This document shows positions 1-10,750 of a stretch of DNA of 64,000 bases, in pieces. Below the pieces are notes generated by a model. The model saw only the letters and a list, made by a program, of their open reading frames with translations. It had not been told where the DNA came from and searched no databases. This DNA comes from Lunularia cruciata. Lineage: Eukaryota; Streptophyta; Marchantiopsida; Lunulariales; Lunulariaceae. The stretch lies in assembly GCA_948567375.1 (NCBI GenBank), contig OX419757.1:16616001-16680000 (forward strand), written 5' to 3'. Position numbers and translations under genes: made by a program. Positions within the stretch are counted from its first letter, which is position 1, and each line of letters starts with the position of its first letter.

Positions 1-1130
1 ACTTAAATGTTATGAACCACAATACTTACCATAAAATTTTAGGGTTTCAATCTAGTTTTTAAGACGCTTTCTTGGACCAATTTTTTTAAGTTTAAATTTT
101 ATGAATCACCCCATATCCCATCAAAATTTACAGGTCGTGTTTCTCATGACCCGTAAAATGCACGTGCAAGACGTTACAAGAGATTTTCCCATACAAATGA
201 AAACTAATAGATTCTCCTTGACGGAAGCGGGAAAGGGATTCTTGAAACCCCCTAATGTCAAAGGCCGTTCACTATCCATTCGCAGATTTTGGTATTGTAA
301 CATTTACATTGGGATGCGAGACAGTCGAAACAGTTAACGACAGCAGTCACGATAGCTATGAAATACCAAGGCAACTATGAGCATCCATTTGTTTATTTTC
401 ACTCCCCAGTCTTACTATTAAATATAATTTTAAATACCAAGGCAACTGGGACCATCCATTTGTTTATTTTCACTCCCCATTCTTAGTATTAAATATAATT
501 TTACATTCAACTTACCAATGCACGTGATGGTATTTTGCTTGATCTCTCCATGCAAAAGTAATCTTCATATCTCGCCGCCGCACGAGAATGAAACATGCAA
601 TAATGTCCTCTGCGGATTGATACGTAATTGTTCTTTTATATTTCGTTTTATGAAAAACAGATTAAAAATTTCTGTAGGTGTAGATTAATTTTTCATAATT
701 ATTTATAAAAAATCTCGTAATATTAAAATTAATTTTCATACACCAAATTACAAAATTTCTAAACAGGGAATTGATAATTCTCTCTACACATTGGATTTCT
801 TTGTTATATTTATTTTCTAATCATTAATAAGCAGCGTTCGATATTTTCAAAAAACTCCACTATCATAAATGTTGGGAACTATAGTCCATGTAACCAAATT
901 TTGTTTCACATCCTATCTTCGACATGCAATGCTCAAATAACGAAACGAACAATTTATGTCATGTTCACCGTGCATCACCTTTTCATACAACGGTCTTCCT
1001 GTTGCGAGCTCGTAGCAAAGATCGACTGTCGTGAAAGTGTAAACATCCGCTGGTGAAGTCTCGCCAGATATACTGGAGGTTAGTTCCTTTCGACTACAAA
1101 ATCAATCCTCAATGACATTGTTGGATCTTG
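1..1130. other. AT-rich flank without a recognised gene
   Basis: I see no coding unit here. The only open frames are short and overlap on opposite strands. The stretch lies upstream of the P450 relic on the plus strand, so part of it may be an old promoter or first intron. It contains a 71-bp direct repeat, listed separately. Confidence 0.5.
361..502. repeat. two tandem copies of a 71-bp unit
   Basis: The segment beginning AAATACCAAGGCAACT at 361 recurs at 432 with a few substitutions. Both copies run through the same CATCCATTTGTTTATTTTC core and end in TTAAATATAATTTTA. This looks like a local tandem duplication. No terminal structures of a mobile element are visible. Confidence 0.85.
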
Positions 1131-1133
1131 CAG

Positions 1134-1245
1134 GGTCGAACTACAGTCGAGTGTTTACCTTGGAGCTGGCATAGCTGGGCTACTGGTGTTTAATTACACT
1201 CACAAAAAGTCCAATGGAACAAAGATGCCGCCTGGACCTCCAGCA
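1134..1245 (+). pseudogene. cytochrome P450 N-terminal exon relic, cut by a copia LTR
   Basis: A TTGCAG acceptor-like site precedes an open frame of about 37 codons. It reads as a hydrophobic anchor (VYLGAGIAGLLVFNY), then a basic linker (THKKSNGTK), then MPPGPPA. Anchor, basic linker and proline hinge are the standard N-terminus of plant microsomal P450s, which sit in the ER membrane. The frame breaks directly after the hinge, where a TGTAAGAACC sequence begins that behaves as a retrotransposon LTR. I found no I-helix, ExxR or haem-binding region in the window, so the rest of the gene is gone or outside. The family cannot be assigned from so short a piece. The assignment rests on the hinge and anchor alone. 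Confidence 0.5.
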
Positions 1246-1513
1246 TGTAAGAACCAGGTTATAGTATAAAGGGCTAAATTATATACTTCGAGCCTTATCT
1301 CTCGTTAATCTAACCTGAGAACTAGGTAAACCCTAGTTAATACAGCGTACCGTAGTTATGCTGTAGGCAGTTACGCGCCTCATCATAAGAGCAGAACTCT
1401 ATTGTCCAATATTGAGCCTATGTGTTCATTATTACGTATATCGATTCTAAGTAAAGAGTTGTGCCTCTACTTTGTACGCTCTCCTCAATCTGTTTACGGA
1501 CATAATTCCTATA
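1246..1513 (+). mobile_element. 5' LTR of a decayed Ty1/copia element (copia-A)
   Basis: The segment starts with TGTAAGAACC directly after the P450 hinge and is followed at 1514-1525 by TGGTATAAGAGC. That is one base off the usual plant copia primer-binding site for initiator methionine tRNA, TGGTATCAGAGC. Such a site immediately downstream marks the right edge of a 5' LTR. The exact end is uncertain because I could not find the matching 3' LTR in the window. Confidence 0.55.
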
Positions 1514-1525
1514 TGGTATAAGAGC
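1514..1525 (+). other. primer-binding site, initiator Met tRNA type
   Basis: TGGTATAAGAGC fits the start site for minus-strand DNA synthesis of plant copia elements. A near-identical site (TGGTATAAGAGTG) lies in the same position in the complete copia element at 43.5 kb. Confidence 0.6.
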
Positions 1526-2320
1526 AAATTTGCTAATATCTAGCACACTCTAAAGCAAGAATAGGACTAACAAATTCTAGAATTACCTTCAATTTCTGCA
1601 AGAGTGTTACAGCAAATGAATCTGGACTCAGGTTCCCTCCCACCCAAGAACGTGCCCTTCTCTTTCTGAACGACCCGGCATACATTTCTATTGGCCAACA
1701 TCTGATCAATGCAAGCAAATCTGAAGCCCCGCCGGCGACATGCAAAACGGAAGCGAAGATTTTCCATTTCTTTGTCTCATTTCTTCGAGACTAGATGGTT
1801 TTCTCATTTCCTTGTCAAAAATTGTCTCATTCACCACCATTTAATGCCAAAATAGATCAAAATAGACCCACAAAGACCTGAGCAAAGCATCAGTCTCAGA
1901 ATTGAGAATGGGTGGTAAAATCAAAGCAATATATAAAAATTCAAATTTCTCTTTGGTATTTTTCCATCCTATATGGTATCATTTCAAATTGAATCATAGA
2001 GTTAACTAGAGTCAAAAGAAAATTTACCCTTGAACAAGTAGGCTCACTCCCATCAGAAACCATAGCAACTTCCCAACTCATCAACACAATGTATTGGTAG
2101 AAATTTGATGGCATTGGGTATAGTTCTTGGGCATCAACAACTGAGAATAAATTCTCAATAAGGGGCTACTAGTATATTATTTCCAATGCAAGCCCAAAGC
2201 CCCGCCTCCCACTGCTATGCAATTATTGCATCAACCATTGCTTGATTCAATGCATCAACCATTGCTTATCAACGCATTGAATCAAGCAATTTCTGATTGC
2301 AAAATAAAAGATAAAATTGC
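1526..2320 (+). mobile_element. leader region of copia-A, no intact coding
   Basis: This lies between the primer site and the gag relic. Two short minus-strand frames here show no resemblance to known proteins. Around 2220-2290 a short phrase (ATTGCATCAACCATTGCTT and variants) is repeated. I see nothing else supportable. Confidence 0.4.
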
Positions 2321-3145
2321 CAAGGTAGCACCTTGGGACTGCAGCTCGTGGGACATTTTAAGCCATGTCCAAGATTGCTAGACCTCCCACAAAATTTGGG
2401 AGCACCTCAAGTCAACCTACCTCTCCCAAGATGTAATAAAAAAAATGCATCTCAAAGAAAAATTCCTCTACTTAAAAATGAAACAAGGCAAGTCCATTAC
2501 CCAACATGTCTCTCATTTCCAAAGCTTTTCTATCCAACTAAAAGATGTTGGAGTGATCATCGATGATGAGGAATAAGCAATCAATCTGCTTTGTTCCATT
2601 CTTTCACAATTTGCAAGCTACATCAAAACCATTACCTCACTCATATGTGAGAAAATTGAGATGAAACATGGAAGTTCCAAAGATCCTGCACTATTTTCTA
2701 TTCATAACAAAGGTAAAGTGCAGTGGAGGGAGAGATGAGGTCCTGCTCACAATAATGATGCTATATAATGACACAATAATAATGCTTTTCTATCCAACTA
2801 CAAAATTTTGGAGTGATCATTGATGATGAGGAATAAGCAATCACTCTGCTTTGTTCCATGCTTTCACAATTTGCAAGCTACATCAAAACCATTACCTTTC
2901 AAGAAATCATTACATCACTCCTATGTGAGAAAATTGAGATGAAACATGGAAGTTCCAAGGATACTGCACTATTTTCTATTCATAACAAAGGTAAAGTGCA
3001 GTGGAGGGAGAGATGAGGTCCTGCTCACAATAATGAAAAATGATTTTCTAATACAAATGGAAAGGAGCAAGGCAAAGGAAAGTGCAATGAAATGCCCCAT
3101 CTATGGCTAAGGTTTTCATTAGGCAATAGAATGCCAAAATAAAAA
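2321..3145 (+). pseudogene. copia-A gag relic (UBN2-type) with degenerate zinc knuckle
   Basis: Read across frameshifts, the plus strand gives the typical copia gag phrases: KIWEHLKSTYLSQ, then LKMKQGKSITQHVSHFQSF, then LKDVGVIIDDEE, then a stop before AINLLCSILSQF. A zinc-knuckle relic at about 3090-3140 reads C-P-I-Y-G-stop-G-F-H-stop-A-I-E-C: the second Cys is lost and two stops interrupt it. Gag packages the element RNA in virus-like particles; this copy cannot. A segment of about 230-250 bp within it is duplicated in tandem (separate entry). Confidence 0.75.
2522..3036 (+). repeat. tandem duplication inside the copia-A gag, period about 260 bp
   Basis: The block from AAGCTTTTCTATCCAACTA through CAGTGGAGGGAGAGATGAGG occurs at about 2522-2755 and again at about 2782-3036. 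The second copy keeps a short stretch (TTTCAAGAAATCATTAC) that the first lacks. Both copies carry the same TAA within the gag frame, so the duplication followed at least that mutation. Confidence 0.85.
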
Positions 3146-3334
3146 AGATTAGCACATAGCTATGTAAACATATTTTTTTTACTTCTACGGATAGTAGAAC
3201 ATTTTAAAATGTCTTAAAATATTTTAAATTGTTTACAAAACGTTTTTTTTTTTTTGTGCATACAATTTTGGTTCGTGGTGTGTGTGATAATCTATGTAGT
3301 CCCATTCATTTGAGCAGTCTTAAAATTCACTTTT

Positions 3335-3517
3335 ATGCTCGGGTGATTATGTTGTCAAGAATGGCCTGGCTGAACTTCTGGTCACAACAATTGAGCTCCA
3401 AGAAAAGATTGTTGTGCTTGGGGGTGAACCAATTGATGTGCATGTTGATGCCATCAGCCTTCTACTTGGTATGGGAGAAGTTGAGGAGCAGGAAGTTCTC
3501 CAATAACCTCTCCTGAT
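3335..3517 (+). pseudogene. unrecognised coding fragment inside copia-A
   Basis: A 60-codon plus-strand frame reads smoothly, with protein-like composition, from SGDYVVKNGLAELLVTTIEL through EPIDVHVDAISLLLGMGEVE to a TAA. It sits between the gag and protease relics of copia-A, where no extra gene is expected, and does not look like a copia domain. A stop lies just upstream, so it could be one exon of a host gene fragment. I do not recognise the family. It may also be an old insertion or a chance frame. Confidence 0.3.
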
Positions 3518-3837
3518 AGGTGCAGATGCTGTTGAAAACATTTCAGATAGAATTCTTTTTGCCCCCATGAAACAAGACATTTCGTTTACAATAAAGATGA
3601 AATGTGACATTCTTTATGCAATAAAAAAGAATATTTTATAAAAAATTATGGTATTTTAAAATTAATTTGAAAATATTTTTAAATGACCTATTTTAAAATG
3701 AGAAACAAACAAATGTTTCCCTACACATAGCTCTTAAGCTTCAATACAAAAGTGACATAAAAGAAAAACTAGCATGAGGAGGAGTTTACTCCAAACTTTT
3801 ATGCCAAAATTTATTGCTCCTAAGCCTTTTGCTCCAA

Positions 3838-4085
3838 ATCAACACCCCATCTAGGACAAATTAAGGATCAACATTGGAACATGGATACAAGAGCAACACA
3901 TTACCTATCTTCTGCCATTTACCATTTTCTTGAGTTCACCCCAAAAGCTTATTTCTCGAGCAAAAATGTAGATAAGATTTACTTGGGAGATGAGATAACC
4001 CCACCCATCCTCAACTATGGAATAATGTTATTTCCCTTCCTAATGCAGGCAAAGTGACAGTTACAAGCATTTTGTATGTCTCTCC
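3838..4085 (+). pseudogene. copia-A protease relic, truncated
   Basis: The plus strand reads NWNMDTRATHYLS, which corresponds to the copia aspartic-protease signature WxxDSGAxxH. Here it is D-T-R-A, so the catalytic Asp is kept but the Gly is replaced. It continues through VDKIYLGDEI and, after a frameshift, GKVTVTSILYV, a normal copia progression. The frame is cut at about 4086, where a gypsy LTR begins. Integrase, RT and RNase H of this element were not found downstream of the gypsy insertion. Confidence 0.6.
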
Positions 4086-4797
4086 CTTCACTATAACACC
4101 CATTTGTGCATGTGTGTGGTATTGTGATGTGTGGTATTGTGATATTTAGCTTGGTATTACTAGTACTTGAGATATATTATTTATATAGAGATAAAATATG
4201 GTTCTACATTAGTCATGATTAGCTAAAGTTAGTCATAGCTAAGATAGAAGGGACCTTACTTTAGAGAAAATGGAAAAGATGAGCATCACTATTTTGGATT
4301 CTAGTGGTTGACTTGGTATTAATTTTAGGTGTTTGGCTTTGAGGAAAGAGTTGAGAACTCTTGGGCCCGCAAGCTTTTTTGTTTTGGATTCTTCTATAGT
4401 CCAAGGATGGCCCATGTGAAGGAATCCTTGACTTAGGGGTTGGGTCAAGATAAGATCATTGCTTGGTGGAATATGCCCATGTGGATGGATACTCCTTTAT
4501 ACTTTTTGACTTTACTTGACTTTTAACCTAGTAACTTGAACTACTATGGTAAATAGAAAATTTAGTGCGTAACTATTTCACAAGTATATAAACAAGGGGT
4601 GAGGAGCTACTCATCATCTTTTCATTTTGTAACTATCTCTCTCTCATTGAGTTCTCTAGTGATCAATGGCTTGAGTCTTGGAGTGTTAACCTTGGAGGAG
4701 TATGATGGAGTTTAGATTCTTTGCCTTCTTAGTCCATGGTGTGCAACCATAATAGCCATCAGAGGTTCATTCCCAGTGAGAGACAAGCCAACTCACA
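4086..4797 (+). mobile_element. Ty3/gypsy-type LTR (family Y), copy 1
   Basis: It starts near TATAACACCCATTTGTGCATG, resembling the TGTAACACCC start of many plant gypsy LTRs. It ends just before a gypsy-type primer site. A long stretch (GGTTCTACATTAGTCATGATTAGC through AGTCCAAGGATGGCCCATGT) is repeated in the window at 20.9-21.2 kb (plus) and 19.9-20.35 kb (minus). The three copies are clearly diverged. Confidence 0.6.
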
Positions 4798-4819
4798 TTT
4801 TTGGTTCCATTGCCAGCAC
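4798..4819 (+). other. gypsy-type primer-binding site, degenerate
   Basis: TTTTTGGTTCCATTGCCAGCAC resembles the plant gypsy consensus TTTGGCGCCGTTGCCGGGGA, mostly by C-to-T and G-to-A changes as expected from methylation-driven decay. It fixes the right edge of the family-Y LTR. Confidence 0.5.
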
Positions 4820-5684
4820 CTCTCTAGAAGGCAAGATAGTGTTTAGTGTACAATTCTATATTAGATAGAAGGAGGCTATGAGAGCTCACTTGGAGAAAAC
4901 TTTAGGGGAGGAGAGAGCTGAACTTATGTTAGAGAACTTGGATCCATTTGTATACCCTATAGTTTAGTATGATATCTTTGAGGTGATTTTGTACATGTTG
5001 TACACTTGAGAGGATTTGGAAAGATTGTGTGAGGTGGATTGCAGATTTTGGGGATTCATGTGATTTTGGGCAAAATCTCAAGTTAGAGATCTAGACTTGA
5101 AATTTCTACACAAAATAGCTTGGGTTATCCTTATTCAATTAGCACACTTGTAATTATTGTTGAGAGCTACTATGCGCACTGGGCTAGAATTTTTGAAAGT
5201 TGATAGGGTAAATTGCTTATGCAATTGCATGCTCTTTGGAAAATTGTAAAGGGTTTGCCATTTCTTTAGTTTTTAGTGGATTTTTTTTAAAACTTTCCAA
5301 GAAAATTTAGTGCATTGTATCCTACCTATTGACACAAAAATTAGAGAGAGATCATTCTTGTAGAGAGGTTATGAGTTTTTAAAGTGAGAGGGGGTGGTTT
5401 TTAGACCAAATCTGAAATATGTGTGTTGAATAGAAAGGTGCCTAGGCCAAATTGCTCAATGAAATGATCTGAAATTTTGCAAGGAGAGACGCACTAGAGT
5501 TGTGATCAAGTCTAGAAAATTCATAAGACTGTGATATACCAGTTAAGAGATTTGAGTGACATTGTGAGGAAGGGTTAATTCTACAGAGTTGAGATCTCAT
5601 GCATGAGGATTTTGAGAGCAACAAAAAGCATGTTTGAGTGTTTAGATTTATCTTGGGAACATGGAGGGTCACCAAGAGTAGAAA

Positions 5685-6134
5685 TTGAGACTATGCAAGG
5701 TTCTCCAAGGGTTTGAGATGATTGTAGGAGTGGATTTGAGGAAAAGAGAGTTGAGAATAGAATTTGGAGAGGGTGTTGAGAGGATTCAAAAACTTACACC
5801 ACTTGGAGGAAAGAATGAGTCTAAGTGCTTTTTATATGGAGAGAAGAGACATAAGGCAAGTTCATTTCTATTGACCTTTGAGAGCAAGCAATTGAGGGAA
5901 AGGAGAGGATTACTTGACTTGGGTTTGCATGTTGGACCTTCTTCACCAAGATTGGGACGGAGAAGATCTAAGACCAAGGAGTTGTATGAGGTTTGTGGAG
6001 TGGAAGGACTTCCAAAAGGACATGAGTGTAGTGGAGTAAAAGCACTTTTGGAGACTTTGGTGAAGAATCTTGGAGAGAGTCTTAGTACATCTACAAAAAT
6101 ACTATCACTTTCATCAGCTAGTTCTCAAGATTAG
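5685..6134 (+). pseudogene. gypsy gag relic with degenerate zinc knuckle
   Basis: An open frame of 149 codons, mostly charged. At about residues 47-60 it reads CFLYGEKRHKASSF, which fits a CCHC knuckle whose second Cys became Tyr and last Cys became Phe (expected C-x2-C-x4-H-x4-C). A second Cys-rich phrase, YEVCGVEGLPKGHECSG, follows. Position between the gypsy primer site and integrase remains agrees with gag or the gag-pol junction. It is the longest open frame of this element but lacks a functional knuckle. Confidence 0.45.
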
Positions 6135-6514
6135 TGATGGAGATAATCTTTCAACTTATGGATAAACTATCCATGAGGGTTTGATTAATATGCACTCTAG
6201 GATTTGATTTTGCAATAGAAATCTTGGAGCAACTTGAACCTTTTGTGTTCCCTACGGTGGATTACTCTTAAATGGTGTTAGTCATGTACATGCTCTATTA
6301 GTTATAGAGTGAGAGAAAAGAAAAAAGAAAAAGAAAAAATGAGAGAAAAGAAAGATAGTGATGGGTTAAGATGGGGAAACTTTTGGTTTTCTTTGGCAAG
6401 GATGGAGAAAATGTGGAGGACTTTGTGAGAGAATTCAAGAGAGCTTTCACAAGAAACAATGAGAGGAGGAAGAATGAGTGGGCCTAATAATCTCCACAAT
6501 TACACCCATTATCT

Positions 6515-7060
6515 ATCATAGGATTGGATTACCGTTGGATTTTGGAGTTTATTGGACCTTTACCATTGATTGTGAGACATCATTAATATGTTTTGGTTAT
6601 GGTGGAACACATCTCCAAGTGGATTGAGTAGGTGGCACTTCTTGACAAGTCTAGTGAAGGGACAACTTACTTGTTCTTAGATCAGGTTCTTAGTTATTTT
6701 GGTGCACCGGCTAAGGTTTTGACTGATCAAGTTACAAATTTCTTGGGGGAGTTTCAAGTCTTATGTGATAAGGCCTTGATTGATCATTGCACTACCTCTC
6801 AAGATCACCTTGAGGTATATGGCTTAGCAAAGAGAGTGGTTTAGACAATGAAGAGAGGATTGCCTAAGTATAGTTTGCAAAGAGACCACTTGGGAGATTG
6901 GGTTCTCCAACTACCTTGGCTAGCCATGGGCTATTGGTTCAGCCAGCAAGCTTCCCTACCATCCTTCTCTCCTTACTTTCTACTCTATGGATGAGATCTT
7001 GATTTAGTTACAACCATTTATCAAGATGTTATTGTAGTTTTGGAGTTGGATGATCCAAAC
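6515..7060 (+). pseudogene. Ty3/gypsy integrase catalytic core relic
   Basis: Read across stops, the plus strand gives FIGPLPLIVRHH, then YVLVMVEHISKWIE, then VLSYFGAPAKVLTDQVTNFLGEF, then GLAKRVVQTMKRGLPKY. This is the order of a gypsy integrase core. The second catalytic Asp survives in the T-D-Q motif, but the glutamate region is damaged (AERVVQT has become AKRVVQT). Several stops interrupt it, so the protein is dead. Confidence 0.7.
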
Positions 7061-7744
7061 ATATGAATGAACGCATATTCTCAATGGGCAGAGATCTTTT
7101 GGAAAGAGATGCCAATGGCTTTTGAGAACTTGGCAATTGCTTAGCATAGGGATATCTTATGTTTTGCTACCATTAAAGGAGTAGGTTATAGACCTTTGAT
7201 ATGTCAATTTCATCCATGGGACTATGTAGATCCATAGCATACAACATTGTCAACACTTGATGTTATTATAGGGTACAATATCTTGGGAGTGCACAAGGTT
7301 TTGCCTTTTAGAGCTCCCATGTTGGAAGGACATGATGGTGTTGTTTGGAAGGATCATGTGCCCAATTGTGCACCTTGCCACCTCCCAAAAATTGATGACA
7401 TTATGGACCAAAGCTTGGCACTTGTATGTGCAGGCGTGTGGTGTATGTAATGCGGCTCTTCTAGTGGAGCTGCTACTATGTTGGTGTGTGATAGTTATTC
7501 AAGAGGATGGCATATGGCATGTTTGACTCCTTCTCTCATGGTGGTTCCTCAAGAATAATGGTTATGTCCTAGATGTACTTGACCTATAGCTAGTTCACCC
7601 TATATGTGATATAGATTGCAGGTAGGCAACTAATGATGGAGCTTGATAGCACCTGGCATCTTCATCTTTGCTCACCATAAGGTATACCACATACTTAGAG
7701 AAGATGGCTATCTGGAGTTAGAAGGATCTAAATGCCAATTAGGG
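7061..7744 (+). mobile_element. downstream gypsy sequence, no intact domain
   Basis: Overlapping short plus-strand frames lie here, one with several cysteines (7247-7450). I recognise no chromodomain or other integrase C-terminal motif. It is most likely decayed gypsy sequence between integrase and the repeat at 7.75 kb. Confidence 0.35.
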
Positions 7745-8405
7745 GAGTGATTGCAGCACTTTAGAGTTCATGTATGACTTATATATGAGTTATGCTTCTA
7801 TAGTGTATGATATTGACAATAATGTATGTTGTGAGTGATGTATATATGCACAATAGCTATCACAACATTTGTAGTGTTGAAGCTAGGTTGCTTGGATGTT
7901 GGAGTTGTAGTGTTGGTAGTCATAGGTATTTTGGTATTTACTCATGGACTACTTGTTGGCAGTCCAATTTTATGTTAGGACTATTGATCATATGGTGAGA
8001 CCCATCATCACTTGCACCATTCACACTATCAAATGTGCCATTAGTAGCACAGTTAGGGCTGGAGACCTAAGTCAAGCAAAGAGGTATACCTTTGAAATTC
8101 AATGCCAAATAGCTCACTTCTTTGATGTTGAGCCTTTGAGTTGTTGGCTATGGACAAAGGCCAACAAGCATCACATGGAGTCTCGTAGCTAGAGTGGGTG
8201 TGGCTTGACTATAGTCAGTGCTTGATTGCTGGCAGAGTGTTGAGTGGAGGATTGAGTATATATTTGTTTAAGTGTGATTTGAGTGGAAGAATAAACTGAT
8301 TATTGTGGCATTTTAGAGTTCATGTATGACTTATGTATGATTTGTGCTTCTATAGTGTATGATGATGACAGAAATGTATGTTGTGTGACAATGTATATAT
8401 GCATC
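7745..8405 (+). repeat. repeat X copy 1, bracketed by 97-bp direct repeats
   Basis: The segment CACTTTAGAGTTCATGTATG through ATGTATATATGCA at about 7753-7849 recurs at about 8304-8404. The 455 bp between them match, in opposite orientation, 25040-25450. Shared phrases include GGAGACCTAAGTCAAG, GAGGTATACCTTT, TGATGTTGAGCCTTTGAGTT and GTGGCTTGACTATAGTCA. It may be an LTR of another gypsy family, but I could not define TG/CA ends. Confidence 0.6.
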
Positions 8406-8581
8406 TCTATCTATACATCAACAATTATCAAGTTGGTGTATGTGTATTAGTCTGCACTTTGCATGAGTGATTGTAGGTTGAAGTGAGTGGGAGTGAGGAA
8501 TCTTGATGCATGACCAGAAGCACTTGAGTGAAGGAAGTCATTCGTGTGGAACTAGCATGTGCAACTCTAGGGTTCTGCAAA

Positions 8582-8619
8582 GGTCAAGAACAATATAAAC
8601 TTTTATATTGTTCTTGACC
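8582..8619. repeat. perfect palindrome, 18-bp arms and 2-nt loop
   Basis: GGTCAAGAACAATATAAA is followed after CT by its exact reverse complement. This is a strong hairpin in either strand. It lies just past the gypsy/X mosaic, with no gene beside it, so a terminator role is unlikely. It could be the relic of an inverted duplication. Confidence 0.9.
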
Positions 8620-8639
8620 ACCAAATACCTAGAGTATCT

Positions 8640-9900
8640 TAAAGTAACACCAACCTTTAAGATTTAATAGATAGTCATTCAAGATTCTTGTGATGTCATG
8701 CCTTTTGGGAAGGTTGGAATGCTATGTCACAATTGTAGTTGTCAAACTGATTGGATCCTTGGGAGATCTTACTCTCTCTTAGTTTGCATGTTCTAAGACA
8801 CTATTCATAAGACATCTTAATACTATTAATTTTGTACAACCTGAAATTTGTGATAAGAGTGCAAATCATTGTACTTATGACTGCTTCAATGATAGTACTA
8901 GGAATTTGGCCGGGCAGTAGGGGAAGTACAGAAATTACAATGTACAATGACTTTTGTTACTAATGAACCATAATAAGCAAGAATCTTCTCAATAAAATCT
9001 ATCATGAGTATGATTATTGGTGATTCTCTCTTTCTGTAGTGTACCAGAGGTGGTGTTTCTACCCTCTTCTAGAAGTGGTTTCTGCCCAAGAGGTTAAATA
9101 GGCAAGAATAGACAATTTATAGCATTGTGATACTTTATCTTCATTTCTAGTCATTTCCATCCGCATCATCAAAGGAATGATCTGTTCTTACCAATTATAC
9201 TATAGTAAGTTGACATTCAGTCACCACAACTTGATCTAATAATCTATATCTTGTGTCCATAGCTCCTACAATACAAATAATTTTCTTTAAGTGCCATGTT
9301 GTGATAACACTCAAAATAATTGAAACATAAACTATTGATATTAATCCCACCTATGAAATTGAGAAGACTTCTCTTCTAGTTAGACAATAACATATAAATA
9401 TAACTTATCCATCCTGATATAGTTCTTTAAGTTTTGTTTTAGATATAATATTTGAAAGAGAATATTTTCAAAATAATAGAAACATACAACTGTTGAAAAT
9501 AATCTCACCGTATATACATCGAGAAAAATTTTCTTGTGGTCAGAGAAGACCGTGTAAATATAAATCATCCATCCTTATACAGATCCTTTAAGTTATATCT
9601 TTGATACATGTTTTAAAGGAAAGGATCCTTCCGCAGAAAAGTGCAATGAGGATATGTTGTTGGATACATTATTATCAGTGAAGTAGAATACATATAACTA
9701 GCATTGGACAAGAGTGCAGCGCAGAATATCAGAATTAGTTTATTGTTTATTCTTATATGCAACGAGAGCAAGAGGAAGGGTTTACTTTAGAGGAACGAAA
9801 ACATTATCCTAGCATAAAAGTCCTCTCGAAACACACAATGCATGCATGCAACACGAAAACAACGAAAAAATACTACGAAACCATCAGGATGTTTTAGTGC
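8640..9900. repeat. decayed sequence with a tandem duplication, period about 157 bp
   Basis: The block from AATAATTGAAACATAAACTATT through CCATCCTGATATAGTTCTTTAAG (about 9313-9435) recurs, diverged, at about 9471-9592. The rest of the interval shows no coding signal. Confidence 0.55.
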
Positions 9901-10750
9901 CAGAGTGACAATTTCTGAGTGCGCTGTTCTTCTTATTTGGAGCTTCTCTAGATCTAATTGTTGTGCATAAGAAAATTTAGCTGTGTCTGAGACAGATGCA
10001 TGAGAACAGCAACGTCTTTGTAATTGATTGTGGAATGCTTTTTTACAGTTATTTCAATACTTTGTTGATGATTGTGCCGGCAAAGGGAGTGATTCAGAAG
10101 TAAATATACATTCCACAACTGCAATTCGGTCTTCAATGATTCTTGCTCTAGCAAGCTTTGTTGAAGAAGCTGTGAGAGTGCATTCCACAACTGGTACTAA
10201 AGACATTGCACAGAGCCCAATTACGGACGAGTCCTGAATCTTAAAATAAATCAATCACAATCACAATGCTCTTTGCACTTCCAATGAAGGGACGAGCTAT
10301 TTTCACCACACTTTTTGCTCTTTCCATCACAACACTGTAAATTAGTCGACATTAAACTAATCCTACAGTCTGGGGTCAAATGTGATGGAAATAGCACGTC
10401 CCTAAATGAATGGGAACAATTATAATGCAGGCTCAGCTGAGGTTCCAACCGAGATCGTCATCATGATGTTCTTGGGACTAGAAGCGGCCACCCCAGCTTG
10501 CCGACTCCTCTCCACAGATTTGGAGTTGTATCCAATCCAAGCCGAATCCCGTTACCAAGTTCACGAGTTGAGTGCTGGAGATTTCTGCCTCCAGGCTCGA
10601 ATCAGTCTTCCAAAAGTCACAGTAGAATTCTTTGCCTTCGCCACCAAGCAAAGCTTCAAACTCTGACGATGAAGATATGCAGATATAATTCCTCACATTC
10701 CTTTCCATTCTCATGCATACCAAGACCAAGAGCAATGTAAGTCATATTAT
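9901..10750. other. overlapping open frames without recognised product
   Basis: Several 65-86-codon frames overlap on both strands, for example 10406-10666 plus and 10478-10735 minus. The interval is richer in GC than its surroundings, so it may hold a small gene or exon, but no frame shows a motif I know. The phrase GCATTCCACAACTG/TGTGGAATGC appears in both orientations at about 10029, 10110 and 10180. Confidence 0.25.

Noticed and set aside
10478-10735. 85-codon minus frame as a real gene
   Set aside because: No motif and overlapped by two plus frames; kept only as a low-confidence interval.
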